A stretch of 64,000 nt of DNA from JAJFJD01 sp965228695 (GTDB lineage Bacteria > Pseudomonadota > Alphaproteobacteria > UBA8366): the NCBI GenBank assembly GCA_965228695.1, contig CBDDIB010000002.1, positions 1,798,001 through 1,862,000 on the forward strand. The letters run 5' to 3'. Below, piece after piece: positions 9,165 to 17,725 of the stretch. Position numbers and translations under genes: made by a program. The notes under the pieces were generated by a model. The model did no database searches, was not told the origin of the DNA, and worked only from the letters and a program-made list of their open reading frames with translations. Numbering within the stretch: the first letter of the stretch is position 1; the number at the start of each line of letters is the position of its first letter.

Positions 9165-10397
9165 TTGTCTAGCACAGCACCGCCGTCCCGGTTCGGTCTG
9201 CGTGACTTCGGCCCGGCTTATTTGATCGCGGCCGGCCATGGCGCGTCGCATTGGATAACCGGCACTTTTTTCCTGCTGCTCCCGAAAATCCGCGAAGAAT
9301 TCAGTTTTTCCTATGCCGAGATCAGCCTTATCGGCTCGATCTATTACATCGGGTCCTTGGTGTCGAATGTCGCAAGCGGCCCCGCGGTGGATGTCTCGGG
9401 GCGGCGTGTCGTGTTCCAGGTTGTCGCCCTGTTGGCGGTCGGCCTCGCGATGGTCGGTTTCGGGTTCGCCAGCAGCTTGATCCTGATCGGCGTCATGGGT
9501 GTCCTGATCGCTGCGGCCAATAACCTTTGGCATCCGGCGTCCATGTCCTACCTGTCGTCGGAGTATCCCAACAATCGCGCCTTCGTTTTGTCCCTGCACG
9601 GGATCGGATCGAATATCGGCGAAGCGATCGGGCCGGTGGCGGCCGGGGCGATGCTTACGTGGTTCCTGTTTTCATGGCGGGAAGCGGCACTGCTCAATGC
9701 GGTCCCCGCACTGATTATGGGTCTGGTCTTCACTTTCGCCATGTTGCCGAAGGAGCGTCAGGTCGAAGGGGCCCCTAGCAGGGCCGTGGGCTTGGGTACG
9801 TATTTCTCCGGCCTATGGCAGATGGTGCAGGACAAGTCGGTGCTAGGCCTGTCGATCATGGCCGGGTTCCGGAACATGGCGCAGAGCGGCCTCAAGCTCT
9901 TCCTGCCGTTCTATATCGTCGATGTGCTCGAACTGCCCTATGCCTATGCCGGCATTGCCCTCACGGCATTGCTGATCGGCGGCATGATCGCATCACCCAT
10001 CGCCGGCGCGTATTCGGACCGGGTCGGCCGGCGAAAGGTCATCATGCTGGCGTTGAGCGCCTCCACCGTGGTCATCATCGGGCTGACATTCGTCGGTAAC
10101 GGCACCGCTTATGTCTTCGGCATATCGCTGCTCGGTTTCGCCATGTTCGCGGTACGGCCGGTGCTGCAAGGGTGGATGATGGATATCGTGCCGCGGCAAA
10201 TGGCCGGCTCGGCAACCAGTTTCATGTTCTCCGTGCAGAGCATCAAATCGGCGATCATGCCGGTCATCGGCGGGTTGATTGCCGATCAGTTTGGCCTTGC
10301 CGCGGTCTTCTATTTCCTCGGTGGGTTGTTGCTACTGGCGAACTTCGTCGCCTTCCTCCTGCCGAAGGATAACGTGCCCGCCAGGCCGGCGACGTGA
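9165..10397 (+). CDS. MFS transporter, fosmidomycin-resistance (Fsr)-like, copy 1
   Basis: 410 aa from a TTG start at 9165; no in-frame ATG or GTG is available near the conserved N-terminus and no strong ribosome site is visible, so the start is uncertain. Twelve hydrophobic segments are apparent. The MFS loop motif appears after helix 2 in reduced form (DVSGRRVVFQ) and after helix 8 as SDRVGRRKVIM. The WHPASMSYLSSEYPNNRAFVLS...GSNIGEAIGP block resembles the Fsr branch of the superfamily. It is clearly paralogous to the next gene. Substrate unknown; probably proton-driven efflux in the inner membrane. Confidence 0.82.
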   Translation: MSSTAPPSRFGLRDFGPAYLIAAGHGASHWITGTFFLLLPKIREEFSFSYAEISLIGSIYYIGSLVSNVASGPAVDVSGRRVVFQVVALLAVGLAMVGFGFASSLILIGVMGVLIAAANNLWHPASMSYLSSEYPNNRAFVLSLHGIGSNIGEAIGPVAAGAMLTWFLFSWREAALLNAVPALIMGLVFTFAMLPKERQVEGAPSRAVGLGTYFSGLWQMVQDKSVLGLSIMAGFRNMAQSGLKLFLPFYIVDVLELPYAYAGIALTALLIGGMIASPIAGAYSDRVGRRKVIMLALSASTVVIIGLTFVGNGTAYVFGISLLGFAMFAVRPVLQGWMMDIVPRQMAGSATSFMFSVQSIKSAIMPVIGGLIADQFGLAAVFYFLGGLLLLANFVAFLLPKDNVPARPAT

Positions 10398-10470
10398 GCT
10401 TTGGACTTGGCAAGCCGATGAGCGGCAGCTACATCTTTACATTCCAAGAACAACACCAGCGCATTCTGTG

Positions 10471-11676
10471 GTGAGCACTCACGACGTCGCAACGCCCTTG
10501 CGATTTCGCGAACAAGGGCCCGTGTTTCTATTGGCGCTCGGCCATGCGGCAACGCATTGGACCGCGGCCACCGTCTATATCCTGCTGCCGTTGATCAAGG
10601 ACGCGCTCGACCTGAGTTACGCCCAAGCCGGTGTATTCCTGTCGGTATTCCACCTCAGTTCCTTCTTCGCGAATTTCGCCAGCGGCATTGCGGTCGACAT
10701 GAGCGGCCGCCGTGTGCTGGTACAGATCGTCGCCCTGGTGATGGGCGGCGTGGCGACATTCGTCTTCGGGTTGACCAGCCTGTATGTCGTGCTGGTTCTG
10801 ATGGTCGGCTTCATGGGCGCCGCGGTTCAGGCGTGGCATCCTGGTGCGATTTCCTATCTGGCCGAACACTACGCGACGCGCCGCGGCTATGTGTTGTCGA
10901 TCCATGCGATGGGCGCGAATGCGGGCGACGCCGTTGCACCGATGGTGGCCGGATTGCTGCTGACTTGGTTGACCTGGAACACCACGGCAATGATCAGCGC
11001 CGTTCCGGCGCTGGTAACGGCCGTTGTCCTTGTCGTTATCTTGTTGCCGAAGGACCGGCCCGCTGCCCGTGACGGCGAGCCGATGAGCGTTAAGCGCTAT
11101 TTCGCCGGATATTGGGGCCTGCTGAGGGACCGCGCGGTCGTGGTCCTGACGATGACGGCGGGATTCCGCACCATGGCGCAAGTCGGTCTGTTCGCCTTTC
11201 TGCCGCTTTACATCTCGGATGTAATGAAGGCGAGCACGGTTTTCATGGGCGCGGCCCTCATGACGATGCAGATCGGCGGCTTCATCGCAGCACCCTTGGC
11301 GGGAGTCTGGTCGGATCGCGTCGGTCGCCGGCCGATCGTGTTCGGGGCGCTCGGCGTCACGACCATCATCTTGGTCGGGCTGACCTTCATCCAGGACCCG
11401 ACTGTTTACGTGGCCGCCATCTCGTTGCTCGGCTTCTTTCTGTTCGCCATTCGCCCCGTCGTGCAGAGTTGGATGATGGACATGGTGCCCGGCGAATTCG
11501 CCGGGTCGGCCACGAGCCTGATGTTCGGGGTCCAGTCGATCCTCGGCGCGATGACGCCGATCATCGGCGGGATCGTCGCCGATCAATATGGATTGATCGT
11601 CGTGTTCTACATGCTGGCCGGGATCATGCTGTTCGCCAACATCCTCGTGCTGTTCGTGCCCCGCGCGAAGCAATAG
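10471..11676 (+). CDS. MFS transporter, fosmidomycin-resistance (Fsr)-like, copy 2
   Basis: 401 aa from GTG 10471 (GTG 10468 is equally possible). The frame is open upstream into the preceding gene, but that part has no homology to the paralogue. It aligns with copy 1 throughout: AWHPGAISYLAEHYATRRGYVLSIHAMGANAGDAVAP, SDRVGRRPIVFG and GSATSLMFGVQSILGAMTPIIGG. Divergence is considerable, so the duplication is old. Substrate unknown. It converges on serB, with 7 bp between the stops. Confidence 0.82.
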   Translation: MSTHDVATPLRFREQGPVFLLALGHAATHWTAATVYILLPLIKDALDLSYAQAGVFLSVFHLSSFFANFASGIAVDMSGRRVLVQIVALVMGGVATFVFGLTSLYVVLVLMVGFMGAAVQAWHPGAISYLAEHYATRRGYVLSIHAMGANAGDAVAPMVAGLLLTWLTWNTTAMISAVPALVTAVVLVVILLPKDRPAARDGEPMSVKRYFAGYWGLLRDRAVVVLTMTAGFRTMAQVGLFAFLPLYISDVMKASTVFMGAALMTMQIGGFIAAPLAGVWSDRVGRRPIVFGALGVTTIILVGLTFIQDPTVYVAAISLLGFFLFAIRPVVQSWMMDMVPGEFAGSATSLMFGVQSILGAMTPIIGGIVADQYGLIVVFYMLAGIMLFANILVLFVPRAKQ

Positions 11677-11683
11677 GGCGGCG

Positions 11684-12574
11684 TCAGCCGACGATCTCTT
11701 CGTCGCGATATCCTTGAAGATACAGCAGGGCCGCCAGGTCGCCGTGATCGATCCGCGCGTCGGCGCTGCGCGCGACGATGGGTTTCGCGTGATACGCCAC
11801 GCCGATGCCCGCTTCGGCCAGCATGTCCAGGTCGTTCGCGCCGTCGCCGACCGCGATCGTCGCTTCCACCGGAATTCTGCGTTCCGCACAGAGGGCCAGC
11901 AGGCGCGCGCGTTTTGCGTCGGCCCCCAGGATCGGATCGATGACCGTGCCGGTCAGCTTGCCGTCCGTTATTTCAAGCTCGTTTGCCTGATCGAAATCGA
12001 AGCCGAGCGTCTCGCGGACGAAGGTGGTGTAGCAAGTGAACCCGCCCGAGACGAGAGCGCAATAGGCCCCGTTCGCGCGCATGGTTGCGACCAGCGTCTT
12101 CGCGCCCGGCGTGAAGCGAATCTTGGACGTCGACTGCTCCAACACGTCCGCGCTCAGGTCCGCCAACAGGCCCACGCGTTCGCGCATCGCATCGTAAAAG
12201 TCGAGCTCGCCATTCATGGCGCGCGCGGTTATTTCGGAGATATGCTCGCGCAGACCGACCTCGTCCGCCAATTCGTCGAGCATTTCGTTTTCGATGATGG
12301 TCGATTCCATATCCGCGATCAGCATGCGCTTGCGGCGGCCTGCATCGGGCTGGGCCGCGGCATCGATCGGCGCGTCTTCGATCGATTCATAGGCGAGGTC
12401 CAAGGCATCGCGGCAGTCGAGCGCGCCGAACCGGAGGTCCGCCGCCTTTCCATAGGATAGCCAGTCCGGCGCGGCGACATCGCCGCCGGCGCCCAACAGG
12501 GTCGCCTGTACATGGGATACGGCGGATTCGTCGAGCCGGCCGCTTCCCGCGATCAAGGTGAGAACGTTGTTCAT
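11684..12574 (-). CDS. serB: Phosphoserine phosphatase SerB
   Basis: 296 aa from ATG 12574, which opens the conserved MNNVLTLIAG. It catalyses the last step of serine synthesis, O-phosphoserine to serine. HAD motifs: motif I IADMESTIIENE (nucleophile Asp; the second acidic residue is Glu where many SerB have Asp), motif II LVSGGFTCYT, Lys in DAKRARLLALC, and motif III VGDGANDLDMLAEAGIG. The N-terminal 80 residues are a short, degenerate ACT-like region. It is divergent from miaA with only 28 bp between the starts, so promoters must overlap or lie inside the genes. Confidence 0.93.
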   Translation of the reverse strand: MNNVLTLIAGSGRLDESAVSHVQATLLGAGGDVAAPDWLSYGKAADLRFGALDCRDALDLAYESIEDAPIDAAAQPDAGRRKRMLIADMESTIIENEMLDELADEVGLREHISEITARAMNGELDFYDAMRERVGLLADLSADVLEQSTSKIRFTPGAKTLVATMRANGAYCALVSGGFTCYTTFVRETLGFDFDQANELEITDGKLTGTVIDPILGADAKRARLLALCAERRIPVEATIAVGDGANDLDMLAEAGIGVAYHAKPIVARSADARIDHGDLAALLYLQGYRDEEIVG

Positions 12575-12602
12575 TGCACCGCATTCTGTATCCTGCGGCA
12601 GC

Positions 12603-13559
12603 ATGAGTGACAACGCGCAATTTCCTGTGGTCATCGTCGCGGGGCCGACCGGCGGCGGCAAGTCCGCCCTGGCGCTGGCGCTCGCCGAAAAATTCAGCGG
12701 CGCCGTCATCAATGCGGACAGCATGCAGGTCTATCGCGACCTCCGGATCCTGACCGCCCGGCCGAGCGAAGCGGATGAATTGCGGTCGCCGCATCGGCTC
12801 TACGGTGTGCTCGATGCGGCGGAGCATTGCTCCGCGGCCCGGTGGTGCGGCATGGCGGTCGCCGCGGTCGAGGAGGCGCGCGGAACGGGGCGATTGCCGA
12901 TCCTCTGCGGCGGTACTGGACTGTATCTCAAGGCGTTGACCGAAGGCCTGTCGCCGATGCCGGACATCCCAGATGCTGTCCGGACCGATCTGCGCCGGCG
13001 ATATTTTGATACCGATGGGGCGGACCTGCATGAGGCGCTTGCGGCGGCGGACCCGCGGAGCGCGGCGGCGATCGCGCCGACCGACCGGCAACGGATGCTG
13101 CGGGCTCTCGAAGTCTGGGAAGCGACCGGCCGGTCGCTTCAGGATTGGCAGGCCTTGCCGCCGGAACCGGTGATGCCGGATGCGGTTTTTCATACCATTC
13201 TGCTTCTTCCGCCTCGCCAGCCCCTCTTTGAGTCCTGCGATGACCGGCTGCGCGCGATGATCGCGGCCGGGGCGCTCGAAGAGGTGCGTGCCCTGAGGGC
13301 GCGGGATCTCGATCCCGGCCTGCCGGCGATGAAAGCGCTCGGGGTTGACCCGCTGATGCGGCACCTCGATGGCGGGATGGATTTGGAAGCGGCGGTTGCC
13401 GCAGCGCAGCAAGCGACCCGGCGCTACGTGAAACGGCAATTTACCTGGTTTGGGCGTCAGATCATTGCGGATTTGACGATAAACGAGAAATATTCGGAAA
13501 AAATCGACGGCAAAATCTTTTCATTTATTCTCAAAAAAGGGTTGACCTGCCAAACCTGA
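12603..13559 (+). CDS. miaA: tRNA dimethylallyltransferase MiaA
   Basis: 318 aa from ATG 12603. It adds a dimethylallyl group to A37 of tRNAs reading UNN codons. P-loop GPTGGGKSALA near residue 13, then INADSMQVYRDLRILTARPS, and the LPILCGGTGLYLKALTEGL block typical of MiaA. The C-terminus carries RRYVKRQFTWFGRQ. The last 30 residues (TINEKYSEKIDGKIFSFILKKG) are noticeably A/T-rich in codon use. It starts 28 bp from divergent serB and precedes ilvB. Confidence 0.95.
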   Translation: MSDNAQFPVVIVAGPTGGGKSALALALAEKFSGAVINADSMQVYRDLRILTARPSEADELRSPHRLYGVLDAAEHCSAARWCGMAVAAVEEARGTGRLPILCGGTGLYLKALTEGLSPMPDIPDAVRTDLRRRYFDTDGADLHEALAAADPRSAAAIAPTDRQRMLRALEVWEATGRSLQDWQALPPEPVMPDAVFHTILLLPPRQPLFESCDDRLRAMIAAGALEEVRALRARDLDPGLPAMKALGVDPLMRHLDGGMDLEAAVAAAQQATRRYVKRQFTWFGRQIIADLTINEKYSEKIDGKIFSFILKKGLTCQT

Positions 13560-13582
13560 ATGCCTAATGTCCGGCGGTTCCT

Positions 13583-13602
13583 GGGCCGAAATGGCCCTTT
13601 TT
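13583..13602 (+). terminator. Rho-independent-type hairpin after miaA / before ilvB
   Basis: GGGCC (13583-13587), loop GAAAT, GGCCC (13593-13597), then five T. It begins 23 bp after the miaA stop and 160 bp before ilvB. It could simply end miaA transcripts or serve as an attenuator in the ilv leader; no branched-chain-rich leader peptide was found, which favours a plain terminator. Confidence 0.55.
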
Positions 13603-13761
13603 CTGTGTGCAGCGCGGCAAGCCGGGTGGGAATGGCTTTCGCGGTGCGGGAAAAAGCGATAATCAATTAGACGAAAAGCGGAAAAACGACCAATACGCGT
13701 GTCGTTACACGAAAATGCCGACGGCCCCTGAAGGCCGCGGCGCAATCACGGAGTGGGTATC

Positions 13762-15534
13762 ATGTCGGCGGCTGGCGAGCGGACCGGAGCACAGGTGATT
13801 ATCAAGGCGCTGATCGATCAAGGCGTCGAGGTTGTTTTTGGCTATCCCGGCGGCGCCGTGCTGCCGATCTACGACGAAATCTTCAAGCAGAACCACATCC
13901 GCCATATCCTCGTCCGGCACGAACAGGGCGCGGTCCACGCGGCTGAAGGGTATGCCCGTTCGACCGGCAAGGTGGGCGTCGTGCTTGTGACGTCGGGGCC
14001 GGGGGCGACCAATGCGGTGACCGGGCTGACCGACGCCTTGATGGATTCGATTCCGGTCGTGTGCCTGACCGGCCAGGTGCCGACTCATTTGATCGGCAAT
14101 GACGCATTTCAGGAATGCGACACGACGGGTATCACGCGGCCCTGCACCAAACATAACTATCTGGTGAAGGATTCGGATTCGCTGGCGACGATGATGCACG
14201 AGGCATTTTACGTCGCGCGCAACGGGCGGCCGGGTCCGGTGGTGATCGATCTGCCGAAGGACATTCAATTCGCCCCGGCACCCTATGTGGGGCCGGATGC
14301 GGTTAAGCCGCGCAGCTATCGCCCGCAGACCAAGGGTGAAACCGCGCGCATCGAAGAAGCGGTCGATATGATCGCCCGCGCGGAACGGCCGATATTCTAT
14401 GGCGGCGGGGGGATCATCAATTCGGGGCCGAAGGCCTGTAAGCGGTTCACCGATTTCGTCCAGAAGACCGGCTATCCCTGCACCCTGACCCTCATGGGAT
14501 TGGGCGCTTATCCCGCGTCCAATGACCAGTTCCTGGGTATGCTCGGCATGCACGGAACTTACGAAGCCAACATGGCCATGCACGGCTGCGACGTGATGGT
14601 CGCCGTCGGGTCGCGGTTCGACGACCGTATCACCGGCCGGTTGGATGCTTTCGCGCCGGACGCCAAGATCATCCATATCGATATCGATCCGTCGTCGATC
14701 AACAAGAACGTCCAGGTGGACCTGCCGATCGTCGGCGATGTCGGAACGGTCCTGGGGCAGATGCAGAAGGTCTGGTCCGCCAAGGTGAAACGCCGGCGCA
14801 ATGGCAAGGCGATCGACGCCTGGTGGAAACAGATCGAGAAGTGGCGCGGCCGCGATTGCCTCGCCTATGGCGTCGATGAAAAAATCATCAAGCCGCAGTA
14901 CGCGATCGAGCGGTTGTACGAGCTGACCAAGGACCAGGACGTGTTCATCACGACCGAGGTCGGCCAGCATCAAATGTGGGCGGCGCAGTTCTATAAGTTC
15001 GAGAAGCCGAACCGCTGGATGACGTCGGGCGGGCTCGGCACGATGGGCTACGGCTTGCCGGCCGCGATCGGCGCGCAGCTTGGCCATCCGAACAAGCTTG
15101 TCGTCGATATCGCCGGCGAGGCGTCGATCCTGATGAACATCCAGGAAATGTCGACCGCCGTGCAGCATCGCCTGCCGGTCAAGGTCTTCATCCTGAACAA
15201 TCAGTATATGGGCATGGTACGCCAGTGGCAGGAACTGCTGCATGGCGGCCGTTATTCGGAGAGTTACTCCGAAGCCCTGCCGGATTTCGTGAAGCTTGCG
15301 GAAAGCTTCGGCGCGGTCGGGCTGCGGGCGACGAAACCGTCGGAGGTCGACGATTTGATCAAGGAAATGATTAGCGTCGACAAGACGGTCATCGCCGATC
15401 TGGCGGTTGATCCAGCGGAAAACTGCTTCCCGATGATACCGTCCGGCTCGGCCCACAACGAGATGATCCTGGGCGAGAGCAAGAGCCGCAAGTCCGAACA
15501 GACCGTTTCCGAAGACGGCATGGTCCTGGTCTGA
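13762..15534 (+). CDS. ilvB: Acetolactate synthase (AHAS) large catalytic subunit
   Basis: 590 aa from ATG 13762, with GGAG 9 bp upstream; GTG at 13753 is less likely. ThDP- and FAD-dependent condensation of two pyruvates (or pyruvate and 2-oxobutyrate), first common step of Val/Leu/Ile synthesis. Seen: catalytic Glu in the HEQGAVHAAEGYAR block, the FAD-binding middle domain, and a C-terminal ThDP domain with TSGGLGTMGYGLPAAIGAQ and the Mg/ThDP loop DIAGEASILMN...NNQYMGM. Here the usual GDG/GDA reads GEA, a variant I recall from other alphaproteobacterial AHAS. Followed by ilvN after 10 bp. Confidence 0.96.
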   Translation: MSAAGERTGAQVIIKALIDQGVEVVFGYPGGAVLPIYDEIFKQNHIRHILVRHEQGAVHAAEGYARSTGKVGVVLVTSGPGATNAVTGLTDALMDSIPVVCLTGQVPTHLIGNDAFQECDTTGITRPCTKHNYLVKDSDSLATMMHEAFYVARNGRPGPVVIDLPKDIQFAPAPYVGPDAVKPRSYRPQTKGETARIEEAVDMIARAERPIFYGGGGIINSGPKACKRFTDFVQKTGYPCTLTLMGLGAYPASNDQFLGMLGMHGTYEANMAMHGCDVMVAVGSRFDDRITGRLDAFAPDAKIIHIDIDPSSINKNVQVDLPIVGDVGTVLGQMQKVWSAKVKRRRNGKAIDAWWKQIEKWRGRDCLAYGVDEKIIKPQYAIERLYELTKDQDVFITTEVGQHQMWAAQFYKFEKPNRWMTSGGLGTMGYGLPAAIGAQLGHPNKLVVDIAGEASILMNIQEMSTAVQHRLPVKVFILNNQYMGMVRQWQELLHGGRYSESYSEALPDFVKLAESFGAVGLRATKPSEVDDLIKEMISVDKTVIADLAVDPAENCFPMIPSGSAHNEMILGESKSRKSEQTVSEDGMVLV

Positions 15535-15544
15535 GGAACGGCTG

Positions 15545-16111
15545 ATGGCACGAAAACGCAAGGATGCCCAGCCGGGCTCCGCCTATATCATCCAGAAACC
15601 GGATTCGACGGAGGAGCGGCACACCCTGGCGGTGATCGTGTCCAACGAACCGGGCGTGCTGGCGCGGGTCATCGGGCTGTTTTCCGGCCGCGGATATAAC
15701 ATCGAAAGCCTGACGGTGGCGCCGGTGAACGAGGACGAGACGCTGTCGCGGATCACCATCGTGACCTCCGGGACGCCGATGATCATCGAGCAGATCAAGA
15801 ATCAATTGAACCGGTTGGTGCCGGTCAACGACGTACACGACCTGACGGAAGAAGGGGAATTCGTGGAGCGTGAACTCGCCTTGGTCAAGGTCGTGGCGAA
15901 ATCGCGGTCGCACGACCGGCGAGAGTCGTTGCGGATGGCCGAAATTTTCGGCGCAACCGTGGTCGACACCACCACCGAGTCCTTTTCCTTCGCGATGACG
16001 GGTTCGCCGAACAAGGTGAAAGCCTTCATCGATCTCATGCGCGCCTTGGGCAAGACCGAAGTCGTTCGAAGCGGCGTGGTTGCAGTTGCCCGGGGCGCGA
16101 AGGCGCTATAG
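15545..16111 (+). CDS. ilvN: Acetolactate synthase small regulatory subunit
   Basis: 188 aa with an N-terminal ACT domain (HTLAVIVSNEPGVLARVIGLFSGRGYNIESLTVAP) and the C-terminal ALS_ss domain ending in TEVVRSGVVAVARG. It binds the large subunit and conveys valine feedback inhibition. It starts 10 bp after ilvB, so the two are translated from one message; ilvC follows after 57 bp. Confidence 0.96.
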   Translation: MARKRKDAQPGSAYIIQKPDSTEERHTLAVIVSNEPGVLARVIGLFSGRGYNIESLTVAPVNEDETLSRITIVTSGTPMIIEQIKNQLNRLVPVNDVHDLTEEGEFVERELALVKVVAKSRSHDRRESLRMAEIFGATVVDTTTESFSFAMTGSPNKVKAFIDLMRALGKTEVVRSGVVAVARGAKAL

Positions 16112-16168
16112 CACTGCGTCGACGTTTTCAGAAGTTTGGACCAATCGAGAATAAAAGGGAGTGCGGCC

Positions 16169-17188
16169 ATGCGGGTCTATTATGATCGTGATGCCGACGT
16201 GAATTTGGTGAAATCGAAGAAGGTGGCCGTCGTCGGCTATGGCAGCCAGGGGCACGCGCATGCGATGAACTTGCGTGACTCGGGCGTGGCCGACGTGAAG
16301 ATCGCGCTGCGGCCGGGATCGGAGAGCGCAGCGAAGGCCGAAGGGGCCGGGTTCGAGGTTCTCGACTCCAGCGCCGCGGCGGCGTGGGCCGATGTGGTCA
16401 TGGTGTTGACGCCGGACGAGCATCAGCGCGACCTATATGCCGAACACCTTGCGCCGAACATGCGGGAAGGCACGGCATTGGCCTTCGCCCATGGTCTGAA
16501 TGTCCACTTCAACCTGATCGAGGCGCGCGACGATCTCGATGTCTTCATGATCGCGCCGAAGGGGCCGGGCCACACCGTCCGGTCCGAGTATGAGCGCGGC
16601 GCCGGCGTACCGTGTCTGCTGGCCGTCGATCAGGACGCCTCCGGCAACTGCCACGATCTCGCGCTGTCCTATGCCAGCGCCATCGGCGGCGGCCGGGCCG
16701 GTATCCTGGAGACCACGTTCCGCGAGGAATGCGAGACCGATCTGTTCGGCGAGCAGACAGTGCTGTGCGGCGGCCTGTCCGCCTTGATCATGGCGGGCTA
16801 CGAGACGCTCGTGGAAGCCGGTTACGCACCGGAAATGGCCTATTTCGAGTGCCTGCACGAGGTCAAGCTGATCGTCGACCTGATCTACGAAGGTGGCATC
16901 GCGAACATGCGGTATTCAGTTTCCAACACGGCGGAATACGGCGACCTGACGCGCGGCCCGCGGGTCATCGACCCCAGCGTGAAGGAGCGCATGAAGGTTA
17001 TCCTCGACGAAATCCAATCCGGCAAATTCACGAAGGAATGGATGCTGGAATGCAGCTCCGGCCAGTCGAGCTTCAAGGCCCTGCGCCGCCGTGGCGCCGA
17101 GCATTCCGTGGAAGAGGTCGGCGTGCGCCTGCGCGGCATGATGCCGTGGATTTCGGAAAACGCGCTGGTCGACAAATCCAAGAACTAG
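16169..17188 (+). CDS. ilvC: Ketol-acid reductoisomerase, class I
   Basis: 339 aa from ATG 16169 (GGGAG upstream), the usual class I size. It isomerises and reduces acetolactate/acetohydroxybutyrate with NADPH and Mg2+. Nucleotide-binding GYGSQGHAHAMNLRDSGV near the N-terminus, MIAPKGPGHTVRSEYERG, and the knotted C-terminal domain with ETDLFGEQTVLCGG and FECLHEVKLIVDLIYEGG supplying acidic Mg ligands. Last gene of the ilvBNC cluster and followed by two stem-loops. Confidence 0.97.
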   Translation: MRVYYDRDADVNLVKSKKVAVVGYGSQGHAHAMNLRDSGVADVKIALRPGSESAAKAEGAGFEVLDSSAAAAWADVVMVLTPDEHQRDLYAEHLAPNMREGTALAFAHGLNVHFNLIEARDDLDVFMIAPKGPGHTVRSEYERGAGVPCLLAVDQDASGNCHDLALSYASAIGGGRAGILETTFREECETDLFGEQTVLCGGLSALIMAGYETLVEAGYAPEMAYFECLHEVKLIVDLIYEGGIANMRYSVSNTAEYGDLTRGPRVIDPSVKERMKVILDEIQSGKFTKEWMLECSSGQSSFKALRRRGAEHSVEEVGVRLRGMMPWISENALVDKSKN

Positions 17189-17190
17189 GC

Positions 17191-17216
17191 CGAAACGGGC
17201 GGATTTTCCCGTTTCG
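17191..17216 (+). terminator. Stem-loop after ilvC
   Basis: CGAAACGGG (17191-17199), loop CGGATTTT, CCCGTTTCG (17208-17216): nine perfect pairs beginning 2 bp after the ilvC stop. No T-run follows, so it may act as a processing or stability element together with the next hairpin. Confidence 0.6.
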
Positions 17217-17229
17217 AGTCGTCAATTCG

Positions 17230-17264
17230 GGAGGCGAGCATCCTAAATGGATGTTCGCCTCCTT
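17230..17264 (+). terminator. Second stem-loop after ilvC
   Basis: GGAGGCGAGCATCC (17230-17243), loop TAAAT, GGATGTTCGCCTCC (17249-17262): fourteen positions paired with one G-T mismatch position, then TT. Together with the preceding hairpin it likely ends the ilvBNC message. Confidence 0.65.
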
Positions 17265-17725
17265 AGCTAAAAATTAACGATAAATCGTGTAAGAGAAACA
17301 AACCGATTAGCGGCGCATGAGACTGGGCGCGAAGTGGTTAGACACTTTTCATTACTCGCACTTCTGGCCTATAGTCGTTGATCAATTTTGGACTTGGCGC
17401 ATGTTACTTGCGCGAGGCCATGTTTGAGGGGTGTGACGGTTTATTCGACGTCGATCGGTCTCCCGTGGGTCGATCGGCTGCCGGTTGGGGCTGGCACGAA
17501 TTTCTCCGAATTTCGCATGACGTTTCATCCTTCGTCGAGCATGGATCGCGCACATCGGTAGGGGCCGATGGGACGAGACCGGACCGCACGTGCGACTCTG
17601 GAACCGGCCATTGAAAACGCGGCGTTGAGACCGGGATCATGAATTGGGTCGTGTCATCAATTGGTCGGGAGTAGCAGAGCGGTGATCAGCGTCGAAAAGA
17701 GCGTAACCGGAATGGGGCTGTAGGG
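17265..17725. other. Intergenic spacer ilvC-mreB, no convincing gene
   Basis: 461 bp. A 78-codon plus-strand frame at 17378-17614 has no recognisable family and no ribosome site. A short inverted repeat GCGCA / TGCGC lies at 17397-17413. The region most probably carries the mreB promoter and 5' leader; no confident -35/-10 pair could be picked. Confidence 0.6.

Noticed and set aside
7752..9599. 615-codon open frame on the minus strand across degP and the first MFS gene
   Set aside because: It lies opposite a well-defined protease gene with full catalytic motifs; the product is Arg/Asp/Gln-rich with no family, typical of an antisense frame in G/C-rich DNA.
10528..11889. 453-codon open frame opposite the second MFS gene and the serB end
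   Set aside because: Antisense composition and no recognisable domain; it is the reverse of the transporter.
13560..13670. Possible leader peptide for ilv attenuation
   Set aside because: A short frame starts directly after miaA, but it has no run of Leu, Ile or Val codons and no competing hairpins were seen; the single hairpin reads better as a miaA terminator.
13705..15561. 618-codon open frame opposite ilvB
   Set aside because: Antisense shadow of a clear acetolactate synthase gene; composition is His/Arg/Asp-rich without any motif.
17378..17614. Possible 78-aa gene between ilvC and mreB
   Set aside because: No family, no ribosome site, and it occupies the expected mreB promoter and leader region.
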